A stretch of DNA of 36,443 nt, taken from assembly GCA_000226015.1 (NCBI GenBank), contig JH152822.1:167115-203557 (forward strand), read 5' to 3'. Origin of the DNA: Mnemiopsis leidyi (taxonomy: Eukaryota; Ctenophora; Tentaculata; Lobata; Bolinopsidae). This document shows, piece after piece, positions 21,968-31,401 of the stretch. The translations under genes were made by a program, and so were the position numbers. Every line of letters begins with the position of its first letter. Within the stretch, counting starts at the first letter, position 1. The notes under the pieces are model-generated. The model worked only from the letters and a program-made list of their open reading frames with translations. It made no database searches and was not told the DNA's origin.

Positions 21968-22165
21968 GATAATGTTTCAGATAGATAATGTTACAGTTAA
22001 TGTTACAGTTAATGTTACAGATAATGTAACAGTTAATGTTACAGTTACAGTTAATGTTAATGTTACAGTCAATGTTACAGTTAATGTTACAGTTAATGTT
22101 ACAGTTAATGTTGCAGTTAATGTTACAGTTAATGTTTCTGTTAATGTTACAGATAATGTCATACA
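21968..22165 (+). repeat. 12-bp minisatellite downstream of RCE1
   Basis: The unit AATGTTACAGTT recurs about 15 times with variants ending AGAT or GTC. It begins about 90 bases after the RCE1 stop codon and probably lies in its 3' UTR or flank. Frames through it (VNVTVNVT and CNINCNIN) are repeat artefacts. Confidence 0.9.
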
Positions 22166-23648
22166 ATTAATGTCACAGCTTATTTTACAATTAAGTTGAC
22201 AGTTAGTTCTACACTTCCGAGTTTACTTGTTTAAGTTGTTTGATCTCAATGTGAACATCCAATATTTATTTGACTTCTGAATCAAAGTATTAGTGTTTAT
22301 AGTTTGAATTTGCGAGTTTATATTTCTACCGGGGTTTTTTAAGTAATGGTAATCTTTATTTGTGAATTGAGGGATTTATTAAAACTAGCTGCTCAGATGA
22401 ATTAAATTTCACGATTTCCATTCTCCGAATTATGAATTATCAGTAATTTTAAGACGCGATGACTGTTTGATATTTGTCCTTTAAGTTAAATTTTAATTTT
22501 ATCCAAAGGAATATTGCTCAGATTTCTTGAATTATTTGAAAAAATGTTCAATAATTTTGATTATTATTCAAACCAACTCATGTTGATTGATTAGCAGCAG
22601 CAAAAAAAGTAGTCGTGGAACAAAACATTTACTGAGACAAGACCAAGGGAGGGAACTGGAAGTTCCTCTTCCGCCTAGTCAGGAACCCCAACAAATTGAA
22701 TTTTGAAAATTACCATCACGGGACGACTGACTCTAGAATGTCACGCTCCGAAATTTAACAGCCACGAAAGATCATCACAGCATAGGCTTCTAGTGCATGT
22801 TAAAAAGCAGCGCTATCATTTCCTCTTCGAGGTGGAACTACCTGTTCTGCCCGGCATGATTAATTAGAAATTAGATTGTGCTGCGTTTTTGATTGTATTA
22901 CATTGGCCGTGAATTCCGCAATCCTTCTTAATAACGCTAACTGTGGCTCCAAGAAAGTTCGTTCTTTTTTCTCGTGGCATCATCTTTTTTCTCTAGAAAT
23001 TTTGGTATGATCGAAAATTACTCGACTTTAACTTTTGACATTTCTTTATCCAGCCTCAGCATTCTGTACACTCTAGTCAGTAGTCATGCTTTGTTCGTCA
23101 CAATGTCTCCGTTGATTTTAGTTCTAACTTCTACCCCTATCTATCTGATAAGACAGATAATCTGGAAACTTCTGATCATTCTCGTTGTGTGTCAGACCCA
23201 TATGTTCGAGAAAAATAAGTTAATAGAATTTGTGATTGCGTTATATCGATATAATGAGTGTCGACCGTGATGATGTACGAAATCAGCTTATTTTTTATTT
23301 TTCTTTGGCCTCTAGAATTACATTTTCGGAAATTGAATTTGTTTCATAGGAATAGGATTTAAGTCATTTAAGTCTCATTCTCTGTTTTCAATTCTGGCGA
23401 TATTTTTCAATTTTGACTGTTATAGTTAAGGGGAGGGTGTAAGGTACTGACCATGGCATCCTGGAATTTGTGGACCATGACCATGGAGAGTTTCATGTCT
23501 AACATGAACAATTGAACAGTGACCATCGTGATTTTGTAATTGTTGCACTTTATTAAAATAGCATCCTGACTGCATTTTCTCTGTCATTTTTATTAAATAT
23601 TTATATACCCTGATTTTAATTCCACTCAGATAGCTTAAAACCGAGAAA
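22166..23648. other. AT-rich intergenic region; weak hydrophobic ORF
   Basis: No supported gene. An ATG-started plus-strand frame at 23007-23270 (87 residues, MIENYSTLTFDISLSS) is strongly hydrophobic, but its composition is what AT-rich DNA gives by chance, so I leave it uncalled. A CATGGTCA-rich scrap at 23450-23530 resembles the repeat in RCE1 intron 4. Confidence 0.35.
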
Positions 23649-24708
23649 ATGGCAGTTCCAACAGGAAAACAAGGTCTTAGAGGAACATTTGAGTCGTGGA
23701 ACAAAGACGGAAAGAAAATTACTACTTTAGAATCAAACCACAGGTAAGATAAAGCACTAGGATTAACTATCAGCAATCAATTAAACCCTATTAAAGCAGT
23801 TAATTTTATGTATTGCTATTATTTTAAGCAGTTTTGATTGCTGTTTAAATACTGAAAAAATTGAAAGGCACCGTTTGGCTATCTTCTACATTCTGTACCG
23901 TTTTGAATTTAAATTACCCCAGACAGTCAGTGTCAGAGCATTTATCGAGTTTTAAGACGGTCCAGGAGACTACAAAGTCTGCGTCAGGATTGGTCGATAT
24001 CTTGAAGAAACAAAACTACAACGGAACTCCCAGTCCTATGAAACTGTCATCTGACAAATCCAAACTCTCTCTTAACACCGTAAGTTCCTTATATGAACCA
24101 GTCCCCTTGTTTTTGTTATACTTATTAAGCTTAAGCAATTACCGTTTTACCTAGAAATTCCCGTGTAACCTAGCGACTCCCTTATTCCTTAGTAATTACC
24201 GTGTTACCTAGCGATCCGCTTGACAATTACCAGATCCCGTTACCACCAAACAATTTCAGGGTTTCAACCAAGTTAACCAAAAACCCTGTTTCTGCGGTAA
24301 ACCCCACAGTGGTGGAAGAAGAGAGTGCAGTTGGTTCTGTTAGAGCGCATCTGGTAGCCTGGCACCATCTAGGTAACATCATCAGTGTCATGTGACGTCA
24401 TGCGACACATATGTGACGTCATGACAACACTAATGTGACGTCATGACAACACTTATGTGATGTCATGACAACACTAATGTGACGTCATGACAACACTTAT
24501 GTGACGTCATGACAACACTAATGTGACGTCATGACAACACTAACGTGACACAACGTGAAACCATGACAACACTCACGTGAAGTCAGGGTGTAATCACGTG
24601 TTACTGCCGACATTGGATGTGGACTCTCTCACAAGTTGTTTGCTGCGGGAACTAGACTGTATTCACAACGTTTGTGACGATAACAAATTTGATGGTGTCA
24701 TCGGTTAA
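23649..24708 (+). CDS. Unrecognised 157-residue protein, four exons
   Basis: Exons 23649-23743, 23923-24079, 24273-24372 and 24587-24708 join in phase. Donors are CACAG|GTAAGA, ACC|GTAAGT and CTAG|GTAACA. The exon 3 acceptor CAACCAAG is unusual, but a stronger one 13 bases upstream would shift the frame and end the protein early. The product starts MAVPTGKQGLRGTFESWN, has a Ser/Thr/Lys-rich middle (TPSPMKLSSDKSKLSLNT, with a TPSP site typical of proline-directed kinases) and ends with a more ordered region, SVRAHLVAWHHLG then TLDVDSLTSCLLRELDCIHN. It has no signal peptide or membrane span and may be a nuclear or cytoskeletal regulator, but I do not recognise the family. Intron 3 is filled by a CRE-type minisatellite. 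Confidence 0.6.
24394..24586 (+). repeat. 22-bp minisatellite with repeated TGACGTCA (CRE/ATF) sites
   Basis: The unit TGACGTCATGACAACACTAA plus two bases repeats with a 22-base period. Six copies of the perfect palindrome TGACGTCA and one TGATGTCA are present, then two decayed copies, the last of which supplies the 3' splice site (GAAGTCAG) of exon 4. TGACGTCA is the consensus binding site of CREB/ATF bZIP factors. Confidence 0.9.
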
Positions 24709-25469
24709 TTTTTCCTTTAGAGGGAGCGCATGAATTCTTGATTATTATATTCCAATAATTATTTTGATTTAAACATGTGCTTCAACGTTTGCTGAGGACA
24801 CTTTTATACCAACAAATCCGATATATTTTAAATCTATTTCTATTTATGTGTTTACAGTTTTGGATACTAAAGAAAGATATTTTAAGTTTAAACTTTAACG
24901 TTAGGACTGGGTACTTAACACTCAGCGATATTCTATCTTTTATCTACATTTGTATTATGTTTAAATCATGACTTATAGTTCATAATTCAGTTATCAATAT
25001 TAAAGGCTTATCAATTCATAACCAATACGCTTATTTCGTTTGCAGAAATTCTGCGTTCTAGCTCCTGGTTTACATTTCAATGCGGATAATCTGCGCGAGC
25101 TATAATTAGTCGGGTCCAGATTGGATTTGGTCGCCATTAAACAAATAAAACATGCTTTGCTTGATCAATCAACTTTAACGTTCTACGTAAATCTGCATCA
25201 ATTAAGGTAAGTTTTAAGCTAACTAGTGAACAACTTTATACGACTGTTAATAGCGTTTACCTTCGGTCTAACGTCTTAAGATTCTAGATTCTATATTTGA
25301 GGAGCAATCTCTTGAAGTTGAAACAAGAATCTAGGAAATAGGGTATATGAACTAGAGTCTAGGCATTTAAGACTAGGAAAATGGGTATATGAAGTAAAGT
25401 ATGAATAGGTAATTATAGGAAGTAGAGTCTGTTTTCGATGAGGAGTCGTCACGTGATAAGGAATGTGCT
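24709..25469. other. Intergenic, convergent 3' ends
   Basis: AT-rich DNA between the ends of two convergent genes. A short direct repeat (GGGTATATGAA with TCTAGG words) lies at about 25325-25410. No gene supported. Confidence 0.4.
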
Positions 25470-27785
25470 CTAACATTGCGGAACTGAACACACCTCCCAC
25501 CTCTTGCTTTCTGTTGTGTAGCACCACGCAGCTCGTTCACCTGAATAGTATATCTTGAAATCCCGTTTTATGTGGCCTAGATTCTACTGTTTGTGAAAAG
25601 CCTCCCCTGATCCTAAATATATACCACTACTGTTATACCTCTAGCAATGTAGTAAATTAATATTTGAGTATAGTCAATGATGTCCCGAGTTTGTCAAACT
25701 TGAATTGGGCATGTGGGTTTCCAAGTATTCAAAATTTAAAGCAATGATCAAGCGTCTAACAGCAGATTAGGGTGTTCTTGTTATAGATAAAATAAGTTTT
25801 CCCGGATTCTTACCGTCAGGGTTCCTGCAGAAGTTCTCCTCCAGTCCAGAGTTAGGATAGTTTTCAGGAGTCCTAGTGTGCGAGTGTGGTGACTGACTGT
25901 CCCATCTCTGGCAAGTCTTCCCGCTAACTGTCGTGCTGATGTTCCCTCTGTAATCAGCCTGCTTTCCAAAACCACACTTCGTCAGGTCCGGACAATCGTC
26001 CTTAAACCAGGAGTCCTTGTAAACGTTTGGTGAGGACATCTTGCTTGAGTAGAGAGAGAAGCTGCCCTCTCTACCAGAGACTCCTCCGCACGACTCAAGG
26101 TATCTACACAGCTGCATCGCCTCCAAGAGAGTTGAGGCAGATGTAAGGTGACCGCTCAAAGTGACATTCTCCATCTTGCAATAGTCACCGGGTTGAGGTA
26201 GGTTCAGTTGTTTGCACAGTCCTTTCTGGAGGGTAAGTGTGGTGGTGTCTGCTGGTGACGGAGGTCCTGTCATCAGCTGGTAACTTCCGTCTTCGAGCTG
26301 TGAGATTCCGCTGCAGCTGCTGTTTCTGTAGCAATCCGTTTTAGCGCTGTTCAGATCATCTGACTCATAGGTTGCACTGCCGTCAAGTTTGTTCAGGTAA
26401 GTATGTCCAGACAACTGACACCATTTCTCTAGAGAACAGTCTGGGATAGTGCAGAGTTCCCATCTTTTAGAGGACTCCGTAGTATAACACCAAGCACTGC
26501 TCTCTCCGTCCGGATTTCTACAAAAGTTCTTCTCCAGTCCGCTGTAAGGATACCCTTCTGGCGTCCGTGAGTGGCTGTGTGGGTCCTGGGACGACCACTT
26601 CTGACAGGTCCGCCCGGACACGGTCTGATTTACCTCTCCCCGGTATTCTACCTGCCCTCCGTCTCCACATTCGAACCTCATTGCCTCACTTTCTGTCCCG
26701 CTGCCTTGTCCATCATCACTCCCCTCAATGTAGGGGTAATGAGCGTATTGCGTGAGGTGACACATGTTGAGGTTGTTACCGTTAACTCCACGTTCCATGT
26801 TGATGTAACCTCCGTCTCCCCAACCCCTACCCCAACTGTTCCTCACTTTCCAGTACGGTACTCCGTTGAGTGTACCGTACCCCACAATGTTGACAGCGTG
26901 GTTTACTCCCCCGTTACAGTTCTCACTAGAGTACACCCCACTGGAGTACGAACCAAACCCGTCTGCTACTTGTATAGCACAAGATAGCACTCCGATACGA
27001 TTGTCAGCTACAGCATATAGCACGTCCTCATCGCTCTTCGCCACGTACTGACCGCTGGGTTTTGTAAACTTGAACCCCGACATTCCATCCTTATAGTCAT
27101 CGTACCTACACTTCAGACCACTGCGTCCTTCGTACAGATAATTGTAACTGGAGGCCCAGTGACTGTAGTGGTAATGCCCCCAGGTGTAGCAGGCGGTAGG
27201 CCAGCCTCCTCCACACCCGTTACTGCCGGTACAGTCCACACACTGCTCTTCTGATAGGGCCACCATCTCACCATCTACCGGTCTGTCCTTGTTTATCTGG
27301 TACTCCAATGCTGCCATCGCTCCGAACGTCCAGCAAGATCCACAACCTCCCTGGTTTTTTATCGGAGGTAGGTAGGATCTGTAATCCACTTCTCCAGCTT
27401 CCAGTTCTTCTCTTAACGTGATATCCACAGTGCTTCTCTTTTTTCTTTGTAGAAGTTGGATCTCCTCGTCAATCTCTCTAGTCATGTTCAGACCCAGGTG
27501 ACGGGAGAACTCTTCATCTGTCTCCAAAGAAAACTCGTTGATCGTAGCGACCCATTTTAGATTATCTTCTCGGTTGTGTTTCTCCACGAACACGGCGTTT
27601 TTCTTGAAGGCTTTGTAGTGGGCAGTGTCCCTCAACAGGTTTGAAGCGGTTGATGTCAGTTGCCCGCTTTTTCCTGCCTCAAAATCAGGGTCTTTGAAGT
27701 GGATAACCGCATCTGTGTAGAGCTTTCTGTAACTAACACCTTGTGCTAACCAGCAACACCCAAGGAGAGTTAGAAGAAATATCAT
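25470..27785 (-). CDS. Secreted papain-family (C1A) protease with two kringle domains
   Basis: Exon 1 is 27785-25814 and exon 2 is 25540-25470; the donor CCTGACG|GTAAGA and acceptor ATTCAG split a Gly codon, giving 680 residues. Order: signal peptide (MIFLLTLLGCCWLAQG), a propeptide resembling the I29 inhibitor (about 50-115), a furin-like RKKR at 114-117, then the cysteine protease domain (about 134-350) with Gln145, Cys151 in GGCGSCW, His296 in VNHAVNIVGYG and Asn316 in VRNSWGRGWGDGGY. Kringle 1 spans Cys373-Cys450 (six cysteines, FCRNPDG and AWCYT). A Cys-rich linker (451-600) with two DC/LC---CSG-type modules resembles PAN/apple domains. Kringle 2 spans Cys604-Cys680 and ends the protein; exon 2 supplies its AAWCYTTESKRWEVC half. 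A secreted or lysosomal endopeptidase anchored to ligands by its kringles is likely. Confidence 0.92.
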
Positions 27786-28775
27786 TTTCTACAACAAATA
27801 AACTTATAGCTCTTGTTTGTGTTCTTATTTACAATTTTCTCTCGACAAATTTAACATACGTTCGCACAAGAGTAAACCTATAAGTATAAACCTATAAGTA
27901 TAACTGACCTAAACTTAAAGTTTATAAGCTTTATAACGCTCATTGTGAACGGCTCTTAAGCCCATTATTGGTTTATTGAAAGGAAAACACTTTGTCTAGA
28001 ACAAAGAACTGAATCTCCACAATGGTCAATAGCATTCACATCTTCTATCTTACTGGGTAATAAGGAAAAGTGTTTTGTACCTCATTCGATAAAAGATAAG
28101 CGTGTGGCTAGCAATAGCATTGTTTGACTTTGACCCTTTTTGTAATTTCATTGTTAACGGTATAATAACAAAATAACGACTGTTCCCAGACGGGTTAAAG
28201 TGATTAGAAGTCCGAAACTCCTCGTTAGACTAAGCCTCTTAACTTTAAGACTATTTATAGTACCACGGCACTTCACTGTTTTCTCATTCTGTTGACAGGG
28301 TAAACAAAAGTCTCACATGACTTACTGACGTTCAGTTTCACTATTCTCACTAATAGTAAAAAGTTGGACGTCCCTATTCTTGTGGCATGGCATCAGTAAA
28401 AGCAATTGACTGAAAAAACAAGAAACAATTAGCTTATATGTCGCTTCCCGACATGACAAATCATGAACGTCCACTTCCAGTCTGAATTGTGATGATCTGC
28501 ATTTCTAACAACGCCGTTGACGAGATCATATCCGTATTCCGTTCTAACGAAACGACCTCCTTCAACTTTGAGCTGCGGGTATCACCGCACCGCGACAAGA
28601 AACGCCGTCACGTTTACCTTGACAAGATTATATCCGTCTACTGTTCTAACGAAACGTTCAGCTTTAGCTGCGTGATCTGAGTCGGGTATCACCGCGACAA
28701 CGTTTACCTTGCAATTTTTGGCCAAATCCAATTAACATTGCATTTAAAGCAAACTTTCGGGCTCAGCTGCTTATC
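27786..28775. other. Upstream region of the protease gene; degenerate duplication
   Basis: About 1 kb of non-coding DNA holding the protease promoter. At 28515-28700 an imperfect tandem duplication of about 100 bases is visible: ATATCCGTATTCCGTTCTAACGAAACG and ATATCCGTCTACTGTTCTAACG share most of their bases, and GGGTATCACCGC and CGTTTACCTTG also recur. No gene supported. Confidence 0.45.
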
Positions 28776-29866
28776 ATGGGACCTATGGGTATTCGGAATC
28801 TTTATTTAGTGAGACTGAGGGAAACGTGTGCGGATTTGTTTAAAAATGAAAGGCAGAAAGGGATACTAAAAGGTAAGGCCTGTGCACCATTTCCATAACA
28901 CCATTACATCAACATTTACATCAACATGATGTTCTTTTGACTTGGAGTACTGGGGTGGGGAGGATCAGAGGATGGGGAGGAGGATCAGGAATGCAGTATA
29001 AATGGGCAATCATTGTCTGACTTCGTCCGACCCTCATTCGAAGCGAATAGAGGGAATAAAATGACAGGAGGGTGCGCGCTGCCGTACAAGGCAATCAACA
29101 TATTAGAAAGTAGAACCTTTCAAGTGGGGAGGGGACAGCTTTTTCAGATCCTCATTTCGAGCAAGCTCGACTCCCAGAGGTGTGCACTGATTGGTAACGG
29201 TTGTGTTTTGGGTGGGCCGAAGGATCAACCAAACTACATAATGTTTACGGAGCAGATATTTGAACTGACACGATTTCCACTGAAAGGGCTAAGGGGCCGT
29301 AGCTCAATTGGTAGAACTAGAACTAAGACACACATTTAGACACTGCAGAGTGCAGAGGTTGCGGATTATCCATGAATTTTCTGAATTGACTATCACTATC
29401 AGTGGAAATCGTGTCCGTTCAAATATCTGCTCCGTACACATCATGTAGCTTGGTTGAAACTGATAGTGTATTTTACCTTGTAGGTTTTACTCAAAAAGTT
29501 TTAGACAATTCGAACGGCAGAACCTTGTACTTGTGGTGTACTTGTACAGCGCGCATTCTCCCGCACATCTTATAGTTATTCCCGCAGATTCGCTTTGAAT
29601 GAGGGTCGGTCAAAGTTAGACAAGCAGAACCCTGATAGTTTTGTAGCGATTTTTTCTTTAGGCCGAGTTTTGAAGGTATCCGTAGTTATTTTATATTAAA
29701 GTAAAACCATTCAACAAATGCCATTTATAGAGCAACGATATATTTCAATTCTGGCACTTGGCCCCGATTCACTTTCAGTCAGTTCAACTTCAATGAGGTC
29801 CCCAGGCAGGAGAAAAGTAAAGAAGGATTTAGGTACCTAGCCTGGTTTATCGCAGTCCTAGTCTAA
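28776..29866 (+). CDS. Tentative 64-residue single-span membrane protein
   Basis: Exon 1 (28776-28872) reads MGPMGIRNLYLVRLRETCAD and ends in LKNERQKGILK-type basic sequence at donor AAAG|GTAAGG. The terminal exon (29783-29866) reads FNFNEVPRQEKSKEG then FRYLAWFIAVLV and stop, a short hydrophobic C-terminal tail. The phases do not fit directly; a 14-base microexon at 29662-29675 (TTTAG acceptor, AAG|GTATCC donor) makes them fit and gives 64 residues. The size, basic charge and single hydrophobic segment resemble small mitochondrial inner-membrane subunits or assembly factors, but I do not recognise it. The intron contains a foldback element. The two outer exons could also belong to different genes. 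Confidence 0.3.
29003..29629. mobile_element. Foldback/inverted-repeat element with tRNA-like centre
   Basis: The left arm (about 29003-29285) and right arm (about 29390-29629) are imperfect reverse complements. The inner part is the best match (ACGGAGCAGATATTTGAAC and ACACGATTTCCACTGA against their complements at 29395-29445), and the outer part also pairs (CGACCCTCATTCGAAGCGAA against 29590-29612). The centre carries GGCCGTAGCTCAATTGGTAG, like the A box of a tRNA gene. It lies in the intron of the tentative small gene. No transposase is present, so it is non-autonomous (MITE or foldback), or two SINE-like copies inserted head to head. Confidence 0.65.
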
Positions 29867-31401
29867 CATTGTTTCTATTTTAAGTAGAGGATTAAGGAAA
29901 GCTCTACGGTGGCCGGCGCATATTTCTTTCTAAGTAGGGCCAGCGAGAACCCGGTAAGAGCTACGTTACATATACAAACTACCTCTTTTGGGCTGATTCT
30001 CAATCAGCGATTTCGACCTTATTTGGACATGTAAAAAAATGTATACTTATAGTTATAGTTAAAGGTAAATAATTTATAATCTATAAATATAATTATTGCG
30101 AGCGATTGCCAGCGTCCCACCACCCATGAAGCATGTATTTGTAGTTGTACTATGAAAATTAGAGAAATGAAAATAAACACAGGATTCGAGATAAAAATTC
30201 CAGAATTGAGAATGAAATTAATCGAATAAAAAGTTCAAAGACAATCCCCAGTAGTAGAAAGATGCATGCAAGGTCGTTGTACGAAAGGGATCAGCAACGC
30301 GTAATTATAAACTCTCATTTATAAACATTCTCATATTTAACAGGATTATCGAAATGAAAGCCTTAAATCGGAAAGTCAATGAATGATTGAATCGCGTTTT
30401 CGAGATTTTATCAATTAAAGCAGGTAACCGTAATTGGGCAAACATATTGCAGGGTAAAATCTTTTGTGTAAACCAAATATTTGTAAATAGATAGCTCCAG
30501 CTTCAAACGGAAGTTTTTTTAATAAATTTTTTTAATTTTATGTTAATAAATTTGCCGAATCAATAATTCTTTCATTTCATTGTATAGCAATTGTTCTACT
30601 TCTAATCCCTTGCGTTCAACTTCATTAATTAAAAATATTCGCCAGAAAGCTGAAATGTTATTACATTCTTCATTCCAAATTATATCATATGCATACTTAA
30701 ATTAACATATGCATACTTACTCTTAGCTTAATATAGTCTGTTTTGTAGTTTATAAATATTTACACGTATAATAATAACTATTAAAATTATTACTAAGAAT
30801 ATTTTGATAATTTAACAGGTTTAAATTCCATAACAATGCAAATGATTACGTCTTAGATATCAAATATACTAATTGGGCACACAATGTAGTAGATTAGTAT
30901 GATTTTAAGATCCATTATCAAGATAAACTCAACCAACTTTTACTAAATGGAAAAATACAGAACAAAAATGAAATTGACAAATATAAAATTAAGTTGGCAG
31001 CAAGTGTAAATTAAAGTCAAGCGATATTGTTAATAAGATCAATATTTTGAAGTCCTCCAATTTTTTCGCGGCTCGAGCGAAATATTATTATTAACATAAA
31101 TACGTAAAACTAAATACTTGTCCTTGTATAAACACCTCATAACAAATCAAACTCAAAGTAGATCCAGATAAGTATAACTGAAAAAATCAACTCGATAAAC
31201 TTACAAAAGCACTCCAAACTGAAATGACTATCAAACTCCAAGGTTAAAATACACTGCGCATCGCACAATTGAAAAAAATCACAATTCAAGTTAAGAAATG
31301 AGAGCTTCACGTATTTCTCTTATTTCACTGCCTCACTTTAACGAAGAGAAAGCTCGTGGTGCAGAAAAGAATATCACTCTCGACCCCGGTATATTCTAGT
31401 G
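29867..31401. other. AT-rich intergenic region, no gene seen
   Basis: About 1.5 kb without splice-supported exons, RNA genes or clear tandem repeats. The middle (30030-31000) is very AT-rich. The minus-strand end should contain the 3' UTR of the FHIP gene. Confidence 0.45.

Noticed and set aside
21963-22199. Frames reading VNVTVNVT and CNINCNIN
   Set aside because: Products of the 12-bp minisatellite, with no splice sites or unique sequence.
24260-24272. Stronger acceptor TTTCAG|GGTTTC for exon 3 of the 23.6 kb gene
   Set aside because: In phase it leads to an early stop and breaks the link to the clearly coding exon 4; the AAG acceptor at 24272 keeps the frame. Not certain without transcripts.
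24394-24586. CRISPR-like array
   Set aside because: Units are contiguous 22-base tandem repeats without unique spacers, and the locus is a eukaryotic intron.
24777-24971. Hydrophobic plus-strand frame after the 23.6 kb gene
   Set aside because: Leu/Ile/Phe-rich frame in AT-rich DNA, no ATG context, splice site or similarity.
25767-25812. Protease ending at the in-frame stop just after kringle 2 is cut
   Set aside because: The cut coincides with a donor (G|GTAAGA), and the missing kringle half is found 273 bases on behind an acceptor, in the right phase.
26567-27051. Plus-strand frames opposite the protease
   Set aside because: Shadows of the protease-kringle exon, whose catalytic and kringle residues are unambiguous.
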